Positions 52,385 to 60,393 of a DNA stretch of 64,000 nucleotides are shown here, piece by piece. The notes beneath the pieces were generated by a model that was given only the letters and a program-made list of their open reading frames with translations, ran no database searches and had not been told where the DNA came from. This stretch comes from Pseudomonas alkylphenolica (lineage in GTDB: Bacteria; Pseudomonadota; Gammaproteobacteria; Pseudomonadales; Pseudomonadaceae): contig NZ_CP009048.1 of the NCBI RefSeq assembly GCF_000746525.1, positions 5,221,501 through 5,285,500 of the forward strand. Direction: 5' to 3'. Every line of letters begins with the position of its first letter. The stretch's first letter is position 1. The position numbers and the translations under genes are program-made.

Positions 52385-54199
52385 TCAGGTGATATCGGCC
52401 TTGGCCGGCTCGTCCAGGCCCATGGCATGCAGCCTGGCGTAGTAGCCGTTGGCGGCCAGCAGCTCGGCATGCGTGCCGCGCTCGACCAGCTTGCCCTGAT
52501 CCATGACCAGGATCATGTCGGCCTTTTCAATGGTCGACAGACGGTGAGCGATCACCAGTGTGGTACGGCCTTTCATCACATGATCGAGCGCTGCCTGGAT
52601 ATGCCGCTCGGACTCGGTGTCCAGTGCTGAGGTGGCCTCATCGAGGATCAGCAGCGGCGCGTTCTTGAGCAGGGCCCGGGCAATGGCCAGGCGCTGGCGC
52701 TGGCCACCGGAGAGCAGCACACCGTTCTCGCCGACCTGGGTGTCGAAGCCCTTGGGCAACTGATCGACAAACTCCTTGGCATAGGCATCGGCGGCAGCCG
52801 CTTCGATATCCGCACGCGGCGCGCCCGCCAAATCGCCGTAGGCAATGTTGTTGGCCACGGTGTCGTTGAACAGGGTGACATGCTGGGTCACTTGCGCCAC
52901 ATGGCGGCGCAGGTTGCGCAAACGGTAGTCCTCGATCTCTACGCCATCGAGGAGAATCTGCCCCTCAGTGTGGTGATAGAACCGCGGAATCAGCGAGGCC
53001 AGTGTCGACTTGCCACTCCCCGAGCGCCCCACCAGTGCAATCATCTGCCCCGGTTCAGCGGTAAAGGAAATGTCAGACAACACCTGGCGCTCAGTACCGG
53101 GATAGGTGAAGTTCAGGTTGCGCACAACGAGGCGACCCTCTACCCGCTCCAGCTCCACCGTTCCAGTATCGACTTCCGGTTCTTCATCCAGCTGTTCGAA
53201 GATGCTTTCGGCACCGGCCAGGCCTTTCTGGATCGTCGAGCTGACTTCCGACAGCTGGCGGATCGGCTTGGGCAGCAAGCCTGCAGCGGTGATGTAGGCA
53301 ACCAGATCGCCGGCCGTAGCCTCGCCACGCAGGAACAACACCAGGAACATCAGTGCGGCCATGGCGGAGTAGATCACCAATTGCAACATCGGGGTGTACA
53401 CCGCCCCGGTCTTGGTCATGCGCAGCTGCTTGTCGGTGTTGCTTTGGCTGGCATTGGCGAAACGCTGCTGCTCGTAGCTTTCACCGCCGAAGCTGCGCAC
53501 CACGCGGTAGCCCTGGATGGTTTCCGAGGCAACGTGGGTTACATCACCCATTGCCACCTGGATCTTTTTGCTCTGCTTGCGGAATTTCTTGCTGGCGCTA
53601 CCGACCATTACCGCGATGATTGGCAGGATTGCCAGCATCACCAGGGTCAGTTTCCAGTTCATCCACAGCAGATAAACGAACAGGAACACCACCGTCAGGC
53701 CTTCACGGATCACCACCTTGATAGCATCGGTGGCAGCACCGGTAACCATGGTTACGTTGAAGGTGATGCGCGAAATCAGGTGACCGGAGTTGTGGGTGTC
53801 GAAGTAACGGTTGGGCAGCACCAGCAACTTGTTGAACAATTCGACCCGCAGATCATGCACCAGCCCCAGTGAAACCTTGGCCAGGAAGTAGTTACCCAGG
53901 AACGAGCCCAGGCCCTGCCAGGCGGCGATCAGCACGATCAGCAACGGCACGGCCTGCAGTAGCTGCAAGTCTTGCAGGTAAGGGACATTGGGGAACAACA
54001 CTGCCTGCGGGTTGCTCAGACCGTCGACGAAGTACTTGAGAATCCCGGCCAGCATTGGCTGGGTCGAGGCAAAGATGATGAAACCGAGAATACTCAGCGT
54101 GAAGATACCGATGTACGGCTTCACATAGCTCAGTAGCCGGAAATAGATTTTCAGGCTGGAGCTGCTCTGTTGCTCCGCCTTTAGCGGTGTTTCGGCCAT
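52385..54199 (-). CDS. msbA: Lipid A export permease/ATPase MsbA
   Basis: A 604-residue half-transporter that flips lipid A-core across the inner membrane as a dimer. Six membrane segments fill about residues 30-330; the ATPase domain has Walker A GRSGSGKST, signature LLSGGQRQRLAI and Walker B LLILDEATSALD. Gene order with hldE matches other Pseudomonas LPS clusters. Confidence 0.96.
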   Translation of the reverse strand: MAETPLKAEQQSSSSLKIYFRLLSYVKPYIGIFTLSILGFIIFASTQPMLAGILKYFVDGLSNPQAVLFPNVPYLQDLQLLQAVPLLIVLIAAWQGLGSFLGNYFLAKVSLGLVHDLRVELFNKLLVLPNRYFDTHNSGHLISRITFNVTMVTGAATDAIKVVIREGLTVVFLFVYLLWMNWKLTLVMLAILPIIAVMVGSASKKFRKQSKKIQVAMGDVTHVASETIQGYRVVRSFGGESYEQQRFANASQSNTDKQLRMTKTGAVYTPMLQLVIYSAMAALMFLVLFLRGEATAGDLVAYITAAGLLPKPIRQLSEVSSTIQKGLAGAESIFEQLDEEPEVDTGTVELERVEGRLVVRNLNFTYPGTERQVLSDISFTAEPGQMIALVGRSGSGKSTLASLIPRFYHHTEGQILLDGVEIEDYRLRNLRRHVAQVTQHVTLFNDTVANNIAYGDLAGAPRADIEAAAADAYAKEFVDQLPKGFDTQVGENGVLLSGGQRQRLAIARALLKNAPLLILDEATSALDTESERHIQAALDHVMKGRTTLVIAHRLSTIEKADMILVMDQGKLVERGTHAELLAANGYYARLHAMGLDEPAKADIT

Positions 54200-54410
54200 T
54201 GTCGAGCTCGCTGTTCAGATTGAACCGGAAATTTTATCACAGCCCGGTCGATGGGCATGCACCCAGAGCAAACCTGAACGAAGCCTAGGCTCTGTCCCTG
54301 TGTACATCCAGCGCATCCTCATCGTTTCAACAACACCGGCATGGTACATCTGCAAAATTTTCGGCATTATTGCCGGTCCTTTTGTTCGCCCGTTGGCAAG
54401 GCCACTATCC

Positions 54411-55013
54411 ATGCAATGTTCCCGGCTACACCAGGTCGACCTCAACCAACTCATCCTTGGCGCCCAGGTGCTGGAGGCTGATAGTTACGGCGCCAAAGTG
54501 TACCTGCTTAATGACGGCAACATCCTTAAACTCTTCAGGCGTAAACGATTAATTTCATCTGCCTTGCTGCGACCTTACTCCCAGCGTTTTATCGACAATG
54601 CGACGCAATTGGAGAAAAAGGGAATTCCGACGCTGAAGGTTTTGAAGTACTACAAGCTGGATGCCCCCGGAATGACGGCGGTGCTGTACCACCCGTTGCC
54701 GGGAGAGACCCTTAGCCAACTGTCTCGCAAAGCAGGCTTCAGCTGGCAAGAGCGTCTACCGGAGCTCGTGGCGCTGGTGCGCAAGCTGCACAAGTCGGGC
54801 ATCTACTTCCGCTCCCTGCACCTTGGCAACATTGTCGTGACACCAGAACAGGAGATGGGCCTGATCGACGTGGCCGATATGCGCTTCATGCGCGCACCGC
54901 TGTCCAACCGCATGGTCCGGCGCAACGTGCAGCACTTCGCCCGCTACATCGCCCGCGAGCGCCTTGAGAGTCAATTCCCTCTCGCCGAACTGGAACGCGC
55001 CTTGCTGAACTGA
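54411..55013 (+). CDS. Ttg8/WaaP-like kinase-fold protein, probable inactive form
   Basis: A 200-residue protein of the family labelled toluene tolerance protein Ttg8 or lipopolysaccharide kinase-like. The N-lobe has AKVYLLNDGNILKLF, with Lys40 as the likely nucleotide Lys. The C-lobe has GIYFRSLHLGNIVV followed by GLIDVADMRF, resembling a kinase catalytic loop with the metal-binding Asn140 and an Asp153 in place of DFG. Where kinases have the catalytic Asp this protein has Ser135, so phosphotransfer is doubtful. The ATG at 54411 has AAGG upstream; a GTG at 54300 would add 37 residues. It is divergent from msbA and convergent with the glycosyltransferase. Confidence 0.7.
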   Translation: MQCSRLHQVDLNQLILGAQVLEADSYGAKVYLLNDGNILKLFRRKRLISSALLRPYSQRFIDNATQLEKKGIPTLKVLKYYKLDAPGMTAVLYHPLPGETLSQLSRKAGFSWQERLPELVALVRKLHKSGIYFRSLHLGNIVVTPEQEMGLIDVADMRFMRAPLSNRMVRRNVQHFARYIARERLESQFPLAELERALLN

Positions 55014-55073
55014 CCACCAGGGGCGTGGAGGTGCATGGGTGCGCCGCCTGCCCACATGCTGTTGGCGAGGCCC

Positions 55074-55094
55074 AAGGGGGATCACCCCCTTGTT
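55074..55094 (+). terminator. Probable terminator after the kinase-fold gene
   Basis: AAGGGGG-ATCA-CCCCCTT is followed by GTTT, about 60 bases after the stop. The T tract is short. Confidence 0.5.
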
Positions 55095-55124
55095 TCGCGC
55101 CGGTTCATGGGCAAACAGCCCGGG

Positions 55125-55898
55125 TCAATGTGCGAAAAAACCCACGCCCACGCCCAGAACCACGCCAACCACCAGTATCACCATCAATTTGACGCGATCA
55201 CGCTTACGGCGCCGCGCTTTACGCCGACGCTCACCGGGCAGACTGACATGCGCATCGAAGCCGGTATGCAGTACCGCGTCCCCCTCAAGGGTCACCGCGG
55301 TGAGATTCAACTCGGCGTAGCGTTTTGACAGCGCCTTCTCACCAGAGTAGCCGGCAAATGGCGCGCAACGCTGATAGTCGCTGAGCCGGCGCAATCCTGG
55401 ATTCAACGAAAAACTCTGCCACTCAGGCTTGTCCGAGAGCAGCGGGTAACACGGCACACCGGCAATGACCTGACGCTCGCCCAGATGGATGTAAGGACTG
55501 TGCACCTTCAAGTCATGGGCATAGCTGCGCAACCAGACTTGAAGCAAATGCGGGCTGACCTCGAGAATGCTCTTCGAATCCTCGACAAAACCTGGCCGGT
55601 AGAACTCCCAGTCATCCTCACAGTGAAAGATGTACGGGGTTTTTACGTGACTGTAGGCAAGGTCGATAGACGGCAGCTGCCCCAGTTTAGGCCGATTGAC
55701 GAACACCTTGCAGTGCGGCTTCCAGTGTTCCGGCACCGCCTGATGAACAGCGTCATCGCCCGAGTCTTCGGTGATGAACACTTCGCGAATCGGTGCAGTA
55801 TTGAAACGATCGAAACTCTCGAGTGTAAGCTTGAGCAGGTCGAAACGCCCGCAACTGGTAACCACCAGGGTTACATCACTGTCATCACTGAATCGCAC
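55125..55898 (-). CDS. GT2-type glycosyltransferase with a C-terminal basic and membrane tail
   Basis: A 257-residue glycosyltransferase of GT-A fold: TLVVTSCGRFDLLKLTLES at the start and the metal-binding acidic triplet in FHCEDDWEFY (about 94-96). Unlike typical soluble GT2 enzymes it ends with a very basic stretch (222-235, RRRKARRRKRDR) and a final hydrophobic segment (about 236-254), suggesting a tail anchor holding it on the cytoplasmic face of the inner membrane. It lies in the LPS core cluster; donor and acceptor are unknown. No strong ribosome site precedes the start. Confidence 0.78.
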   Translation of the reverse strand: MRFSDDSDVTLVVTSCGRFDLLKLTLESFDRFNTAPIREVFITEDSGDDAVHQAVPEHWKPHCKVFVNRPKLGQLPSIDLAYSHVKTPYIFHCEDDWEFYRPGFVEDSKSILEVSPHLLQVWLRSYAHDLKVHSPYIHLGERQVIAGVPCYPLLSDKPEWQSFSLNPGLRRLSDYQRCAPFAGYSGEKALSKRYAELNLTAVTLEGDAVLHTGFDAHVSLPGERRRKARRRKRDRVKLMVILVVGVVLGVGVGFFAH

Positions 55899-55964
55899 CG
55901 GATTCCCTCCCCATCTTCTGTATTCGGTTGTTCGAGACCACGTCCCGTGTACGGGACAGCCGGC

Positions 55965-56921
55965 TCATATGCCCAGTCTCAAACGCAAGCGCTGCCAACC
56001 GGTCAGGGCTGGACGGGAACGCAGAGGTGGCTGCATTTTTTCTACGATGCTTCGGCCCACTTGAGCGAAGCTGAACTGCGACACAGCAAGGTCACGACCG
56101 TTGCTGCCGATGCGCTCGACCAATGCCGGGTCGGCACGTAACACTTTGAGCTTTTCCTGCAGCTGGGCAATGCTGTTGTACAAAACCACGTTGTGCATGT
56201 CTTCAAGACCCAGGGCGCGATTCTCCGCCTCCCCTTGATCAAAAGCCAGCAGCACGCAGCCACAGGCCATCGCCTCGAAATTCTTGATCATGTATTCGCC
56301 CATGCCGACATCGGCACTGACGAAGAAACGAATGCGGTTGAGCGTGTCACAGTACTCTTCACCGGACTTGGTCCGGGTGACCAGCAGGTTTTCGACCTGA
56401 GCTAGCTCATCGAGCAACGCCTTGCGCCCGCTGTAGGCGACACTGTTGGTACTGCCGACAAAGGCCAGCTCGATATCCCGCTCGCGCCCCTGGTCAGCCA
56501 GCAACTGCTGGTCGTAGCCCTTGGGCACGAATTCGGCGTCGAACCCCTCCTGGCGCAAGCGCTCGCTGACCATATAACCGGAGCTGATCACCCGTGCCCA
56601 AGGCAACTGACGGTAGTGGGCGCTGAACTTTCCGGTGTACTTGCACGGGATGTAGTTCTGATAGGCGTCATGTTCGAGGATGACCAGGTTGGGCACCGTA
56701 CGAATGAAGCCGACCTGACGAATTTCTTGCTTGAAACGCAGAAAAAACACAATCCGGTCATACTTCTCGACGTCGACTTCACGACGGAAATAGCTGCGCA
56801 GGTTGCGCTGATCGGCACTGCTGAGCCAGCGCAGATCGCATTCGCAATGGGCGGCGACACCGTCGTAGAGACGGTCCAGGATTGCCCGTTGTTCTTTCTG
56901 CACCAGAAATAGAACTTTCAT
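55965..56921 (-). CDS. Glycosyltransferase family 1-like protein of the LPS cluster
   Basis: A 318-residue GT-B-fold glycosyltransferase with the pattern of the Glyco_trans_1_2 family: the C-terminal IKNFEAMACGCVLLAFDQGE carries the conserved Glu that binds the nucleotide sugar, followed by MHNVVLYNS. It is transcribed with its neighbours in the LPS core cluster. Donor and acceptor cannot be assigned. Confidence 0.8.
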   Translation of the reverse strand: MKVLFLVQKEQRAILDRLYDGVAAHCECDLRWLSSADQRNLRSYFRREVDVEKYDRIVFFLRFKQEIRQVGFIRTVPNLVILEHDAYQNYIPCKYTGKFSAHYRQLPWARVISSGYMVSERLRQEGFDAEFVPKGYDQQLLADQGRERDIELAFVGSTNSVAYSGRKALLDELAQVENLLVTRTKSGEEYCDTLNRIRFFVSADVGMGEYMIKNFEAMACGCVLLAFDQGEAENRALGLEDMHNVVLYNSIAQLQEKLKVLRADPALVERIGSNGRDLAVSQFSFAQVGRSIVEKMQPPLRSRPALTGWQRLRLRLGI

Positions 56922-56969
56922 TGTCTTCCTTGCGGTCTTTGTTCAGCCGCTAACAGTCATGGGCCAGGA

Positions 56970-58397
56970 TCAGAGATCACGGCGCCAGAACAATTCATGT
57001 CGGCGCACGGCCTTGCGGAAAAATTCGTTCTCGCCGTAAGGCGAAGCGCGTCGCCCCGCCAGCCAGCGCTGGAGCAGGCGACGAATGCGGCGCTTGAACG
57101 GTGCCGGCGGCTGCAGGTCGTGCATCATGCCCAGCGCCATGGCCTTGTCGCGCTGAGTTGCCAGATCCAGGGGCAGACTGTAGGGCGCCCAGATCTGCCC
57201 GCCTTCCAGTTGCGGCGGCAAAGCCACCCCGGCACCGCTATCGCCCATGGGCCAGCGATCATTGTCATGCAGGTGGTTGGCGTACCCCAGCACGGTTTCC
57301 GGCTGCCATTCAAGCCCCTGCAGGGCTTCGAGCACAGCAGCCTGGGCGCAGATGTGGTCAGGATGCGGGTCAAGGGTCGGATGCGGCATCACCAGCACCT
57401 GCGGGCGAGCCTTGAGCAACAACGCGCGCAAGTCGGCCAATAGGTTGTTCCAGGTCGGCGCACCGTCCTCGTCACCCGGCAAGGTTATCGCATTGAAGCG
57501 CCTGAACAGGCGGGTATCGTCAAGCTCCGCCTCACGCGAAGCGATTGCCTGATCCGGCGCTGCCTGCATGGCTGGCAGCTGCAGACAAAAATAACCCAAC
57601 TGCACACAGTTCGATTCGGGAACACCTGCCCAGCGCGGTACGGCAATACTGTCCCAGGCGCGCAGTCGGCCCTTCAAGCGGGCGGACTCAGACTTGGCCA
57701 TACCCATGCGCTGGTAATGCTCAGCCTCGATCTCGCCAGCAGTCAGGGTCACGACCCAGGCTTCTTGCGCCTGGCTGTAGAGGCCGAAAGCGGCCAACTC
57801 GGCATCATCGGCATGGGGCGCGATGACCATGACGCGCTTCTGGCGCAGATCGTTGCCTGTCACAACCCACAGCTGCCCTTCGCCAGATAGACGGCAATAG
57901 CGTCCACGCAAGCGCAGCCGCCCGGCAGCAAGCGACTCGCCAAGCCCGGTCAGGTTCAGGTAGCGCAGGCCCGCGACGCCACGCTCGAAAGCCTGGCAAT
58001 CTTCACCGTTCAACACCACTGCCGGGTCCAGGAAACGACCCAACCAGCTGCTTTTCAGGCGCAGCGCCAGGACCAGCGTTTCATCACCAGCAAGCTGCAA
58101 AGGCGCCTGAAGCCGTACAACACCGTCGACCAGTTCGACCGGGTGCGCCAGGCAATCCTGCGGAAACTGATACTGGTAGTCCTCGGCAGGCGAATAAAAC
58201 AGGTGATCGGCAAACCAGGCTTCATGGGCAGCCCACAACAGTGGCAGCAGCAATAGCGGCAACCACCACTGGACGAAAATACCCAGGCCCAGCAACACCA
58301 CCAGGCCAGCCAGCAACCCCAGCCGCTTGTTGCGCCGGTGCCGCTTGAGCAACTGCTGCTTGCGGCTCACACCTGAAACACCGGAACGGGGTTGCAC
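56970..58397 (-). CDS. PIG-L family de-N-acetylase (DnpA-like)
   Basis: A 475-residue protein with an N-terminal membrane segment (about 28-57), a beta-rich region, then a PIG-L deacetylase domain. The metal-binding motif PHADDAE is at 194-200, and HPTLDPHPDH further on supplies the second set. It corresponds by position (LPS cluster next to Mig-14 and WapH-like genes) and domain to DnpA of Pseudomonas aeruginosa, which raises fluoroquinolone persistence. The GTG at 58397 has AAGGA upstream and overlaps the previous gene's 3' end by 31 bases. An internal GTG at 58370 is a possible later start. Confidence 0.8.
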   Translation of the reverse strand: MQPRSGVSGVSRKQQLLKRHRRNKRLGLLAGLVVLLGLGIFVQWWLPLLLLPLLWAAHEAWFADHLFYSPAEDYQYQFPQDCLAHPVELVDGVVRLQAPLQLAGDETLVLALRLKSSWLGRFLDPAVVLNGEDCQAFERGVAGLRYLNLTGLGESLAAGRLRLRGRYCRLSGEGQLWVVTGNDLRQKRVMVIAPHADDAELAAFGLYSQAQEAWVVTLTAGEIEAEHYQRMGMAKSESARLKGRLRAWDSIAVPRWAGVPESNCVQLGYFCLQLPAMQAAPDQAIASREAELDDTRLFRRFNAITLPGDEDGAPTWNNLLADLRALLLKARPQVLVMPHPTLDPHPDHICAQAAVLEALQGLEWQPETVLGYANHLHDNDRWPMGDSGAGVALPPQLEGGQIWAPYSLPLDLATQRDKAMALGMMHDLQPPAPFKRRIRRLLQRWLAGRRASPYGENEFFRKAVRRHELFWRRDL

Positions 58398-59266
58398 CAG
58401 CGATCCTTGTACTCGCGATCAGCGCGGCCAAAGGAGAAACGCAGCGGCTTGTTGCGTGCCCGGGCATCTTCCCAGGCGGCCTGGGTATTGAGGAAACTCA
58501 ACACGCTTCCAGGACTGAAAGCCTTGGTTTGCGGGTCAACGCCACCATTGATGTACTCGACGCTGATCCATTCAGGCGCTTCGACCCGGTAGACCAGCTG
58601 GATGGCGATAGGCGCATCGTCGAGAAACAGCACCGAACCGATCAGCAGCTCACGCAGGCGCTCTATGACCTCAGCCATGCGCTCGGCGCCAGTGGCCGGG
58701 AATTCCCAGCGGCGCAGAAACAGATCGCAGTAGATCGCTGCCAGTTCACTGCTGGAAAACTCAGAAACAGCACGCACCTGACCACCCGCCTCTTCCAGCA
58801 AGCGCAACTCGCGACGCTGGTTATAGCGAAACTTCTTCGACAGGTCTTCAGGCGTGCGCGCCATCGCCAGCGATTCAGTTTGCAGCTTGAGGTTGGCGAA
58901 GCGCCCCTGGTTGAGCTCGGACAAATAACGTCCGGCATGACGCAGCGGTGCCTGGGCATCGGCAGCCGCCGGCAGGATCAGCTCGGCATTGCCCAGGTCA
59001 TACAGACCCTTCTTGCCCTGACGCTTGAGCACGTCCTTGGACAATGCCAGGTAACGGCCCCAGGTCGGAATCGCGGCCTTGAGCTCACCATTGTGCTCCC
59101 ACCCCAGGTAGCGCACCGGAATCTGCGCCAGCTCGGCCAACTGCTCGACCACCAGCGGGTGGGTCGCGACGCTACCACCAAAACGCTGCCAGGCCTGGGC
59201 GTAGGCAGGCGCATCGATCACACGCCAGCCGCGCTCGCGCCAGCCTTGAATATGATTGAGCATCAA
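58367..59266 (-). CDS. Mig-14 family protein
   Basis: A 299-residue protein resembling Mig-14, a Salmonella protein needed for resistance to antimicrobial peptides and conserved in the Pseudomonas LPS core cluster. The pattern is of an acyl-CoA N-acyltransferase/FemAB-like fold: KFRYNQRRELRLLEEAGG and SVEYINGGVDPQTKAFSPGSVL are typical. No membrane segment. Molecular activity is not established. It is read between the glycosyltransferase upstream and the deacetylase downstream and overlaps both. Confidence 0.8.
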   Translation of the reverse strand: MMLNHIQGWRERGWRVIDAPAYAQAWQRFGGSVATHPLVVEQLAELAQIPVRYLGWEHNGELKAAIPTWGRYLALSKDVLKRQGKKGLYDLGNAELILPAAADAQAPLRHAGRYLSELNQGRFANLKLQTESLAMARTPEDLSKKFRYNQRRELRLLEEAGGQVRAVSEFSSSELAAIYCDLFLRRWEFPATGAERMAEVIERLRELLIGSVLFLDDAPIAIQLVYRVEAPEWISVEYINGGVDPQTKAFSPGSVLSFLNTQAAWEDARARNKPLRFSFGRADREYKDRWCNPVPVFQV

Positions 59267-60393
59267 ACCTCCGCCGTCAGCGCACGCACAGCTGGCAACT
59301 GCCAGAAGGTATCGCGCACAGCGCTATCGGAAAAACGCTCACGCAGGCGCGCAAGCATGCGCTCGGCACACTCCTGGCGCTGCGCTTCATCCAGTACGGC
59401 CAGATGTTGCAAGCCTTGAGCCAGACGCTCGGCATCGGCCAGTGGAAACAGGATGCCGACACCCTCGACCACTTCCAGGGCGCCGCCGCAGGCAGTGGCG
59501 AGCACCGGCACTCCGGCGACCATGGCTTCAAGCAGGACCATACCGAACGGTTCGTGGTCGGAGCTCAGGGCAAAAGCATCGAACGCCTTGAAATAGCATC
59601 GCGCATTGGGCACCTGGCCGAGAAAGTCCACCTGCCCGGCAATTCCCAGCTCGGCGGCCAGTGTTTTCAGCGACTGCTCCAGCCGCCCCTCACCCAAAAT
59701 AGCCAGGCGAGCACCCGCCGGCAGACGCGGCAGCGCGAGGGCAAAGCCACGCAACAGGGTGGCCTGGTCCTTGTCCGGATGCAGGCGACCGACATTACCG
59801 ACAATCCAGGCCTGCGAATCCAGCCCCAACGCTTGGCGGGCATCGGCTGCAGGCACCAGCGCCGCCTGCAGCACCTCGATGTCGATACGGTTGTAAAGCG
59901 TCTGGATGCGCTCGGCCGGCCACTTCGGCAAGCATTTGCGCATGTCATCGCGCACCGCGTCGGAGACGCCGAGCAGGCTCAGGCGCTGACGGAACAGGTT
60001 GGCAAACAGCTGACGACTGCCGCGCTGGTAGTCACCAAAGGCATGGTGCACACCAATCACCGGCAGGCGGCTACCGAGCAAGGCGATATAGATCGGCTTG
60101 AAGCGGTGAGCAATGCAGAAGCTGAAATTGCGCGTGGCGACGATCCGCCGCAATGCGCGGATCGCCCCCAACTTCAGGCCACGGATAGCCTTGGAGCTGA
60201 ACTCCAGGAAGATCACTTCATCAGAAGCGCAGCCGACGGCCACCTGAGGGTCGGCAGCACCGGTAAGGAACACCGTGGTGACCTTGTAGCCGCTGCCGCT
60301 GAACAGGCTGGCGTACTGCCGCGCACAGTCCAGGAACGGACCGTCATAGCCGTGGCAGAACTGCAGGACGCGTTTTTCAGCCCTGGACGTCAT
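59263..60393 (-). CDS. LPS core glycosyltransferase (WapH-like, GT4)
   Basis: A 376-residue GT4 glycosyltransferase with the conserved SSDHEPFGMVLLEAMVAGVPVLATACGG motif spanning about residues 280-310, including the EX7E-type Glu. In Pseudomonas aeruginosa the gene in this place, WapH, adds a glucose to the outer core; function here is inferred from position and family. It overlaps the carbamoyltransferase gene by 17 bases and the Mig-14 gene by 4. Confidence 0.8.
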   Translation of the reverse strand: MTSRAEKRVLQFCHGYDGPFLDCARQYASLFSGSGYKVTTVFLTGAADPQVAVGCASDEVIFLEFSSKAIRGLKLGAIRALRRIVATRNFSFCIAHRFKPIYIALLGSRLPVIGVHHAFGDYQRGSRQLFANLFRQRLSLLGVSDAVRDDMRKCLPKWPAERIQTLYNRIDIEVLQAALVPAADARQALGLDSQAWIVGNVGRLHPDKDQATLLRGFALALPRLPAGARLAILGEGRLEQSLKTLAAELGIAGQVDFLGQVPNARCYFKAFDAFALSSDHEPFGMVLLEAMVAGVPVLATACGGALEVVEGVGILFPLADAERLAQGLQHLAVLDEAQRQECAERMLARLRERFSDSAVRDTFWQLPAVRALTAEV

